In this document: in pieces, positions 1-3,609 of the stretch | How the letters are laid out: the number at the start of each line of letters is the position of its first letter | Numbering within the stretch: position 1 is the stretch's first letter | Assembly: GCA_949935685.1 (NCBI GenBank) | Contig: CATLGN010000072.1 | Coordinates: forward strand, 1-7,463 | Direction of reading: 5' to 3' | DNA length: 7,463 nt | Source: an uncultured Lachnospiraceae bacterium | GTDB lineage: Bacteria > Bacillota > Clostridia > Lachnospirales > Lachnospiraceae | Position numbers and translations under genes: made by a program | Notes under the pieces: generated by a model | Database searches by the model: none | What the model saw: only the letters and a program-made list of their open reading frames with translations | Told to the model about the DNA's origin: nothing

Positions 1-177
1 CTCCTGCATGTGTATCGGAAAAATATCAGAGCCATCCGTTTTTACCAACGGGAAGGCTTCCGCATCCGTTCCGAACAGACAGATGCGGAAACCGGAGAAA
101 AAGAATACGAAATGATCTGGCAGGCCGGCCGGAACAACGGAAAGGATGAGTATGATGATAAAAGCCATATTTTTTGA
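1..177 (+). CDS. GNAT-family N-acetyltransferase, C-terminal end (5' cut by window)
   Basis: Frame 1 is open from the first base to a TGA at 175-177 and gives the last 58 residues of a protein whose start lies outside the window. The segment VYRKNIRAIRFYQREGF matches the C-terminal acetyl-CoA-binding part of GNAT acetyltransferases, where the Asn after VYxK and the FYxxxGF motif are characteristic. It is followed by a TGEKEYEMIW-like last strand, and I recall similar tails in the YiaC/YjaB-like group of small GNAT enzymes. These transfer an acetyl group from acetyl-CoA to an amine; the acceptor cannot be told from this piece. The 3' end overlaps the start of the HAD gene by about 20 to 30 bases in another frame, so the two are probably cotranscribed and translationally coupled. 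Family assignment is fairly sure, substrate unknown. Confidence 0.8.
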   Translation, partial: LLHVYRKNIRAIRFYQREGFRIRSEQTDAETGEKEYEMIWQAGRNNGKDEYDDKSHIF

Positions 178-925
178 TATAGACGGCACCCTGTTCTCCC
201 ATACAACAAAAAGAATTCCCGAGAGCACCAAAATGGCGCTCTGGCTGCTCCGGGAAAAGGGAATCCGGCTGCTGACGGCAACGGGACGGCATATTATGGA
301 TATTAAAAATCTGACGGCAGATCTTCCCCCATTTGACGGCTATATCACGCTGACGGGACAGATCTGCCTGGATGAGAATGAAAAAACGGTTTACGACGCC
401 CCCATCAGGGATACCGAGGCCCGGGGTATAATCGACACGTTTACAAGAGAAGGCCTCCCGCTTATCATTATTGAGCGGGACAGAAAATACACTCTTTTTA
501 TGAATGAGACGATTCGCCATACAGAGCAGGATGTCACCGCGCTGATGCCGGAAGTGGGCCGTTATACGGGAGAAAAAATATTTCAGTTTATCGCCTTTGA
601 CCCCGAAAACAAAATTGAAACACTGATGAAGCAATTCCCGTCGTGTAAGACGAGCAGATGGAATCCCTTTGCCGTGGACATCATATCACAAACCGGCGGT
701 AAAGTCTCCGGAATCCAACATTTCCTGGAGCGTTTTCAGATCGGTGCACAGGAAATTATGGCCTTCGGAGACGGTGAAAACGATATGGACATGCTCCGTT
801 TCGCCGGAGTGGGCGTGGCCATGGGAAACGCGGCCCCCATCGTCAGACAGCAGGCGGATTATGTCACCGCAGACATCGACGACGACGGCATTTACAAGGC
901 GTTGCGGCATTATGGCCTGTTATAA
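155..925 (+). CDS. Cof-type HAD-IIB family hydrolase (phosphatase)
   Basis: A complete cytoplasmic haloacid-dehalogenase-superfamily hydrolase of 256 residues, the usual size for the Cof/YbiV group. All four HAD motifs are present: motif I FFDIDGT with nucleophile Asp8 and acid Asp10, motif II TATGR near residue 42, motif III Lys in GGKVSG near 183, and motif IV GDGENDMDML near 205. The stretch between motifs II and III forms the C2-type cap. Such enzymes dephosphorylate sugar phosphates, pyridoxal phosphate or FMN; the substrate here cannot be assigned. In-frame ATGs lie at 146, 152 and 155. The ribosome site AAGGA at 142-146 overlaps the 146 ATG, which rules against it, and sits 8 bases from the 155 ATG, giving the family-typical start MIKAIFFDIDGT; 152 remains possible. 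The start lies inside the GNAT gene and the gene ends just before a strong terminator, so it is the last gene of its operon. Confidence 0.92.
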   Translation: MIKAIFFDIDGTLFSHTTKRIPESTKMALWLLREKGIRLLTATGRHIMDIKNLTADLPPFDGYITLTGQICLDENEKTVYDAPIRDTEARGIIDTFTREGLPLIIIERDRKYTLFMNETIRHTEQDVTALMPEVGRYTGEKIFQFIAFDPENKIETLMKQFPSCKTSRWNPFAVDIISQTGGKVSGIQHFLERFQIGAQEIMAFGDGENDMDMLRFAGVGVAMGNAAPIVRQQADYVTADIDDDGIYKALRHYGLL

Positions 926-950
926 ACCGGACGACGCAAAAAGAAACGCA

Positions 951-993
951 TTCAGGGGTTGTCTCCCGTGAGACAACCCCTGAAAATTTTTTT
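951..993 (+). terminator. Rho-independent terminator after the HAD gene
   Basis: A 15-bp perfect stem (951-965 with 970-984) closes a 4-base loop and is followed by AA and seven T at 987-993. It starts 25 bases after the HAD stop codon and ends 5 bases before the stop of the convergent CAP gene. Read on the minus strand, the far side has only an interrupted T-rich run (TTTCTTTTT), so it may also stop transcription from the CAP gene, less efficiently. Confidence 0.93.
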
Positions 994-998
994 CTCTG

Positions 999-1676
999 TC
1001 AGGTAAATAACTGTACCCAGTGTTTCACACCATTTTCGTCCTGGTATAATCCCACGCCGATATTCTGAAATGACGCATTCAGAATATTGGCCCGGTGTCC
1101 GCTGCTGTTCATCCAGCCCTCCATGACCGCTTCCGGGGTTCTCTGCCCGTAAGCGATATTTTCACCGCTGCGGGTATATGACACGCCCTGCTGTGTCAGC
1201 GCCGTACTGAAGCTGCTGCCGTCCGGCCTTGTATGCGAAAACTGACGCTTAATCTCCTGTGCCCGCACAGAGGCCGCATTGTTGATGCCGGTCTGCATCT
1301 GCAGCGCCGGAAGACCTGCTTTCGCCCGCTCTGCATTGACAAGATTTACGACCTGCTCCACCTCGGAATGCACAACACCATCCGATTCCCCCGGTCCCGG
1401 CTGTTCGGGCGCAGGCTGCTGAATGCCCGGCCAATCCGGCTGTTCCGGCGTCGATGTCCCCGGTCCCTGTACGTCAGGGCAGAAATTGCCAATGTTTCCT
1501 GTATTATTACAAATTTTTTCCAACGCCTTCTGCAGATCGCCTCCCCGGTAGACATTGCATGTATTTCCGTCCTGCATCCGCACGACTTTGATATTCGCCG
1601 CCTGTGTGGTCATCGGCACGCTCCCCGCTATTGCTGCTGATAACAGTGCCGCTGAAATAATCACATTTCGTTTCAT
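999..1676 (-). CDS. Secreted CAP/SCP-domain protein (YkwD-like)
   Basis: A 225-residue exported protein. Residues 1-26 form a signal peptide: KR at 3-4, a hydrophobic core, then a likely cut after TTQA or TTQAA. Residues 28-66 form a short N-terminal region with three cysteines (40, 56, 66) that I do not recognise as a named domain. A Pro/Gly-rich linker (about 68-98) leads to the CAP domain (about 103-225). Known CAP hallmarks are visible: NxxNxxR and GLPAL at the start, His148 (FSHTRPDG), Glu172 (GENIAYG), Glu186 and His194 (SGHRANIL). These are the usual His/Glu tetrad of the cavity, so the fold should be intact. Bacterial CAP proteins are secreted or wall-associated, but their biochemical roles are mostly unsettled. 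The AAGGAGG ribosome site 6 bases before the ATG fixes the start. The gene appears monocistronic, with its own promoter candidate and convergent to the HAD gene. Confidence 0.93.
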   Translation of the reverse strand: MKRNVIISAALLSAAIAGSVPMTTQAANIKVVRMQDGNTCNVYRGGDLQKALEKICNNTGNIGNFCPDVQGPGTSTPEQPDWPGIQQPAPEQPGPGESDGVVHSEVEQVVNLVNAERAKAGLPALQMQTGINNAASVRAQEIKRQFSHTRPDGSSFSTALTQQGVSYTRSGENIAYGQRTPEAVMEGWMNSSGHRANILNASFQNIGVGLYQDENGVKHWVQLFT

Positions 1677-1682
1677 CTGTAC

Positions 1683-1689
1683 CCTCCTT
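1683..1689 (-). promoter_or_regulatory. Ribosome binding site of the CAP gene
   Basis: On the minus strand this reads AAGGAGG, a full Shine-Dalgarno match, 6 bases upstream of the ATG at 1676. It predicts strong translation and settles the start. Confidence 0.85.
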
Positions 1690-1714
1690 AAATGTTACGG
1701 ATTTATTACATAAT

Positions 1715-1743
1715 TATTACGTTTTCAATCATAACACGTAATA
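1715..1743 (-). promoter_or_regulatory. Candidate extended -10 promoter within an inverted repeat, upstream of the CAP gene
   Basis: Minus-strand TGTTATGAT at 1728-1736 fits an extended -10 box (TGnTATGAT). A start point near 1721 would give a leader of about 45 bases before the ATG. No good -35 box is seen, which extended -10 promoters tolerate. The -10 lies between the arms of a 7-bp inverted repeat, TATTACG at 1715-1721 and CGTAATA at 1737-1743, with a 15-base spacer. That would suit an operator for a dimeric repressor. This is pattern-based only; the surroundings are AT-rich, so chance is possible. Confidence 0.4.
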
Positions 1744-1877
1744 TATTGAAAGGCCAGTGGTAAGTTTTTCCAGCGTACCAATTCCCAAATGTCTCGCGGC
1801 TCACCGATAAGATGTATATGACAATCTGTCAATTGCCAGTTTTCCATCTGTAATGGAATGATCTTCTGGGATAGCGC
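1725..1877 (-). pseudogene. Orphan open segment, possible 3' remnant of an unknown gene
   Basis: On the minus strand this frame is open for 50 codons, between an in-frame TAA (1878-1880) and a TGA (1725-1727). It contains one ATG at 1847 that would give 40 residues beginning MENWQLTDCHIHL and including IWELVRWKNLPL. The composition looks protein-like (Trp, His, Cys and charged residues well mixed), but no ribosome site precedes the ATG. I do not recognise the family. It may be the broken tail of a lost gene in an accessory patch, or chance. The TGA overlaps the candidate -10 box of the CAP gene. Confidence 0.25.
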
Positions 1878-1902
1878 TTATATTGGGGGATGCTGTATTA
1901 AA

Positions 1903-2496
1903 TTATTCAGTACTTTTTTCAACAACAACTGATGTGCCATTTGCAACAACACCTATCATATTGTTCGCAAACATAATATAATCAAAATCTATTCCAATAA
2001 TAGCGTTACTGCCTAACGATATCGATTTTTTAATTAGACGCTGTATCGCTGCGTCTTTTGCTCTCTCCAACTTATCAGAAAAATAATTCGCCTCTGTTCC
2101 AAAAAAGTCTGATAACGAAGACGCAAATTCTGATAAAAATCCGGTTCCCAGTACAACTTGACCGCTAATCACTCCTTTGTATTCTATAATTCTATAATCG
2201 TCAAAGCAATAACCTGTAGTAATCATATGTGATCTTATTTTATAGTTAATATTTTTTATTTCATTAACCTTTTCTTTATACTCTCTGCTCTTCCACAATT
2301 CTTCATTAAAATCAGCATTACCAAACTTATATTTATCACGGGTAAGGTTTATCATCTTCCCTAATTCATATCTGTTAATCGACTTTACTTCCTCATCTGT
2401 AAATAATATGTCTGTTTTTCCGCAACAATACTCACAAGGTTTATCCTTTTCGCTTGATTCAAAACAATAACCACAGGATTTGCAACATAATATCAT
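1903..2496 (-). CDS. Zinc-ribbon plus YbjQ/UPF0145 (DUF74, heavy-metal-binding-like) domain protein
   Basis: A 197-residue soluble protein. The N-terminus carries two CxxC pairs (Cys5/Cys8 in CKSC and Cys21/Cys24 in CEYC, plus Cys4, 11 and 25), suggesting a small zinc ribbon. A polar middle region of about 60 residues follows. Residues about 91-194 match the YbjQ/DUF74 family: TTGYCFDDYRIIEYKGVISG, VVLGTGF, then an alpha-helical LERAKDAAIQRLIKKS, LGSNAIIGIDFDY and a final VVANGTSVV. Family members form pentameric rings; the 'heavy-metal-binding' label is traditional and function is unknown. The start at 2496 is chosen because AAAGGA at 2505-2510 sits 8 bases upstream and overlaps the alternative ATG at 2505. 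Codon use is much more AT-rich than in the CAP, argS or carB genes, and the gene sits between degraded mobile sequences, so recent acquisition is likely. No intrinsic terminator follows. Confidence 0.85.
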   Translation of the reverse strand: MILCCKSCGYCFESSEKDKPCEYCCGKTDILFTDEEVKSINRYELGKMINLTRDKYKFGNADFNEELWKSREYKEKVNEIKNINYKIRSHMITTGYCFDDYRIIEYKGVISGQVVLGTGFLSEFASSLSDFFGTEANYFSDKLERAKDAAIQRLIKKSISLGSNAIIGIDFDYIMFANNMIGVVANGTSVVVEKSTE

Positions 2497-2504
2497 AAAC
2501 ACCA

Positions 2505-2510
2505 TCCTTT
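2505..2510 (-). promoter_or_regulatory. Ribosome binding site deciding the DUF74 gene start
   Basis: Minus-strand AAAGGA overlaps the upstream ATG at 2503-2505, so that ATG cannot be served by it. The next in-frame ATG at 2496 is 8 bases away and is preferred. Confidence 0.65.
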
Positions 2511-2517
2511 AACATTT

Positions 2518-2664
2518 TCATCCACTCTTTTGCAAGCAACACACAAACTTATCACTGTCATACCCTTTATCTGCCAGAATGAACTTGCCGTCCAGATCAA
2601 GCAGCTCCTGCATATCCCACCCTGAAATCCCCGTATTCAGCCAGTATAAAATTGCGTTAAGCAT
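2518..2664 (-). pseudogene. IS5-family transposase remnant with internal deletion
   Basis: A 48-codon minus-strand frame joins two pieces of an IS5-type (DDE) transposase. The first, MLNAILYWLNTG, matches the N-terminal block usually read as RxMLNAILYWLRTGxPWRDLP. The second, DGKFILADKGYDSDKF, matches the block containing the second catalytic Asp (LADKGYDSD). In intact enzymes these blocks lie more than a hundred residues apart, so the middle has been deleted and the join falls around ISGWDMQELL. An in-frame stop lies three codons before the first Met, and a stop ends it at 2518, so both ends are also lost, including the C-terminal catalytic Glu. It cannot be functional. The stop lies just upstream of the ribosome site of the DUF74 gene, so the promoter of that gene may lie within this relic. 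No IS ends are recognisable. Confidence 0.75.
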
Positions 2665-2719
2665 GTTTCTTCATGCGCTCTATTTTATCATTTTAGCACT
2701 TTGCTTACAATATCCAAGT

Positions 2720-2729
2720 ATTTAAAAAC
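2720..2729. repeat. Left target-site duplication of the palindromic element
   Basis: ATTTAAAAAC abuts the left terminal inverted repeat directly. The same 10 bases occur at 3157-3166 in the same orientation, abutting the right one. Matching direct repeats exactly at both ends are the footprint of a transposition event. AT-richness makes partial matches cheap, but a 10-base match at both exact borders is unlikely by chance. Confidence 0.75.
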
Positions 2730-2757
2730 CACGACAAACGCATGAATGAATAAATGG
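2730..2757 (+). repeat. Left terminal inverted repeat (28 bp)
   Basis: Identical over 28 bases to the reverse complement of 3129-3156. It begins CACGACAAACGC and ends AATAAATGG. Confidence 0.9.
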
Positions 2758-2820
2758 CAAATATTTCGTAAACTGAGAAGGACAGAAATGGAAAATCCGT
2801 AACGCCGTATGTTTTCGGCG

Positions 2821-2846
2821 GGTGTACAGCATTCCGGCTGCATACC
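2821..2846 (+). repeat. Inner inverted-repeat block, left copy (26 bp)
   Basis: Begins GGTGTACAGC and ends GCTGCATACC. It is perfectly complementary to 3041-3066. Its perfect conservation between diverged spacers suggests a selected binding or structural site inside the element. Confidence 0.9.
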
Positions 2847-2878
2847 TTGCGAAAGGTATTCGCGGTTCACCAGCGCCG

Positions 2879-2972
2879 AAATGCCTGGCAGGGCATTTTG
2901 TGTGCATCTTTATTACAGTTCTGCAGGAACTGTTAATGTCCGAAAAAGTCCGATTTGCGCCCGGATGGCGCA
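2879..2972. repeat. Cluster of three short hairpins in the element core
   Basis: Three perfect stems follow one another: AAATGCC/GGCATTT (2879-2885 with 2892-2898), ACAGTTC/GAACTGT (2915-2921 with 2927-2933) and TGCGCC/GGCGCA (2956-2961 with 2967-2972), with loops of 5 or 6 bases. A further GTTGCCGCAAC palindrome lies at 3003-3013. Such density suggests a folded RNA or single-stranded DNA structure, but none ends in a T-run, so they are not terminators. Confidence 0.6.
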
Positions 2973-3040
2973 TAGAGGACGGTTGTACGCCTGCCGGTAT
3001 CTGTTGCCGCAACGGTTAGAACCGCTTATGCCTGTAGCCC

Positions 3041-3066
3041 GGTATGCAGCCGGAATGCTGTACACC
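3041..3066 (-). repeat. Inner inverted-repeat block, right copy (26 bp)
   Basis: Perfect reverse complement of 2821-2846, in the right arm of the palindromic element. Confidence 0.9.
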
Positions 3067-3128
3067 TGTCGAAAAACCAAATCCCATCGGAACTTTTCCG
3101 TTTCTGTCCTTCAGACATGTTATGTTTA

Positions 3129-3156
3129 CCATTTATTCATTCATGCGTTTGTCGTG
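3129..3156 (-). repeat. Right terminal inverted repeat (28 bp)
   Basis: Perfect reverse complement of 2730-2757. It is followed directly by the right copy of the 10-bp target duplication. Confidence 0.9.
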
Positions 3157-3166
3157 ATTTAAAAAC
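3157..3166. repeat. Right target-site duplication of the palindromic element
   Basis: ATTTAAAAAC, the second copy of 2720-2729, adjoining the right terminal inverted repeat without a gap. Confidence 0.75.
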
Positions 3167-3213
3167 ACACCCTAAACCCAGCTTAAAATCTAAACTATCT
3201 TGGCAATAAATTT

Positions 3214-3236
3214 TGACCCCAATTCTGACCCCAATT
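3214..3236 (-). repeat. Two-copy tandem repeat, possible trace of an integrase tail
   Basis: TGACCCCAATT occurs twice with a 12-base period (3214-3224 and 3226-3236). Read on the minus strand within an open frame ending at 3190, it encodes QLGSELGSKFIAKIV. This recalls the repeated GTK-like tails with which many Firmicutes tyrosine recombinases end. The position just downstream of a tRNA gene would suit a lost integrative element. No catalytic domain remains, so this reading is speculative; the repeat itself is plain. Confidence 0.35.
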
Positions 3237-3281
3237 GAAACGATTTAAAACGGTCTAAAACCCTATGGTTCAGCCTTAAAA

Positions 3282-3317
3282 TAAAAAAATGCTGAAAATA
3301 TAATATTTTCAAGCATT
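3282..3317 (-). terminator. Rho-independent terminator of the tRNA transcript
   Basis: On the minus strand, AATGCTTGAAAATA pairs with TATTTTCAGCATT (3304-3317 with 3288-3300) in a 13-bp stem with one bulged T and a 3-base loop. It is followed by an unbroken run of T at 3283-3289, whose first bases also close the stem. It begins 9 bases after the 3' end of tRNA-Met. Confidence 0.9.
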
Positions 3318-3325
3318 CTCTTAAC

Positions 3326-3399
3326 TAGCGAGAGGGGGATTTGAACCCTCGACACTACGGGTATGAACCGTATGCTCTAGCCAACTGAGCTATCTCGCC
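3326..3399 (-). tRNA. tRNA-Met (anticodon CAT), elongator type
   Basis: A 74-base cloverleaf: acceptor GGCGAGA with TCTCGCT (G1 opposite U72 as wobble), discriminator A, D-arm GCTC/GAGC, and anticodon stem TACGG/CCGTA around the loop TTCATAC, so anticodon CAT. The T-loop is TTCAAAT. No CCA is encoded. The initiator is excluded because its three GC pairs next to the anticodon loop and mismatched first base pair are absent. The loop resembles elongator Met more than the lysidine-modified tRNA-Ile(CAT), which I cannot wholly exclude. One oddity: the T-stem GAGGG faces CCCCC, giving an A-C mismatch at positions 50 and 64 (3349 and 3335). It lies 11 bases downstream of tRNA-Val in the same transcript. 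Confidence 0.93.
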
Positions 3400-3410
3400 A
3401 TATAAATGAG

Positions 3411-3483
3411 TGGGACCTATAGGGCTCGAACCTATGACCCTCTGCTTGTAAGGCAGATGCTCTCCCAGCTGAGCTAAGATCCC
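3411..3483 (-). tRNA. tRNA-Val (anticodon TAC)
   Basis: A 73-base cloverleaf: acceptor GGGATCT with AGGTCCC (one T-G wobble), D-arm GCTC/GAGC, anticodon stem TCTGC/GCAGA around loop CTTACAA giving anticodon TAC, T-arm ATAGG/CCTAT with loop TTCGAGC, and discriminator A without an encoded CCA. All stems are intact. It is the first gene of a two-tRNA transcript with its own promoter. Confidence 0.97.
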
Positions 3484-3486
3484 ATT

Positions 3487-3508
3487 CATGCGGGCTGTAT
3501 TTCCAACC
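3487..3508 (-). other. Leader hairpin ahead of tRNA-Val
   Basis: On the minus strand GCGGG at one end pairs with CCCGC at the other, extended by a T-G and a T-A pair, within the short leader between the predicted start point and the tRNA. It may assist 5' processing; no T-run follows, so it is not a terminator. Confidence 0.45.
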
Positions 3509-3517
3509 CGCTCTGCT

Positions 3518-3547
3518 AGTATACTATTATTTGCCATAGCTTGTCAA
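3518..3547 (-). promoter_or_regulatory. Sigma-70/SigA-type promoter of the tRNA-Val/tRNA-Met transcript
   Basis: Minus-strand TTGACA (3542-3547, a perfect -35) and TATACT (3518-3523, -10) are separated by 18 bases. Transcription would start near 3511, about 28 bases before tRNA-Val. It lies between the argS stop and the tRNAs, so the tRNAs need not depend on the argS operon. Confidence 0.85.
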
Positions 3548-3609
3548 GTCAAATTTTGCATTTTTTTGGATCTTTTGTATCGGTTCGTCGGAAACGGGAA
3601 CCGTCCGCC

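Larger units (their letters stand above)
2730..3156. mobile_element. 427-bp palindromic MITE-like element, apparently non-coding
   Basis: The element is bounded by perfect 28-bp inverted repeats (2730-2757 and 3129-3156) starting CACGACAAACGC, and flanked by a 10-bp direct repeat. Inward, the arms stay related in blocks: 18 bases with one mismatch (2778-2795 with 3094-3111), 26 bases perfect (2821-2846 with 3041-3066), and 7 bases (2862-2868 with 3019-3025), separated by diverged spacers. The central 150 bases hold several short hairpins. Open frames cross it on both strands, up to 117 codons, but the two matching arms do not keep one common frame, so it does not look coding. I recall similar short 'hypothetical proteins' (HLFIHAFVV, RYAAGMLYT) in Lachnospiraceae annotations, which would suit a dispersed repeat; this was not checked. 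A 10-bp duplication would fit mobilisation by an IS4-like transposase, but no transposase is present here. Confidence 0.75.

Noticed and set aside
146..154. ATG at 146 as start of the HAD gene
   Set aside because: The only ribosome-site match (142-146) overlaps this ATG. The ATGs at 152 or 155 have proper spacing and give the family-typical N-terminus.
2809..3162. 117-codon plus-strand open frame as a protein gene
   Set aside because: It lies inside the palindromic element, has no convincing ribosome site, and the matching arms do not preserve one reading frame.
2720..3166. CRISPR array
   Set aside because: The repeats are inverted, only two copies occur, and there are no regular spacers or cas genes.
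1683..3325. Intact integrative element with tRNA-end duplication
   Set aside because: I looked for a second copy of the tRNA-Met 3' end (GGGTTCAAATCC region) in the patch and found none, and no integrase gene is present.
3326..3399. Assignment as tRNA-Ile(CAT) or initiator tRNA
   Set aside because: The TTCATAC loop with a TACGG/CCGTA stem fits elongator Met best. Initiator features (three GC pairs by the loop, unpaired first base) are missing.
3548..3609. Terminator for argS
   Set aside because: A small CGGTT/AACCG hairpin exists just after the stop codon, but on the minus strand it is followed by A-rich, not T-rich, sequence.
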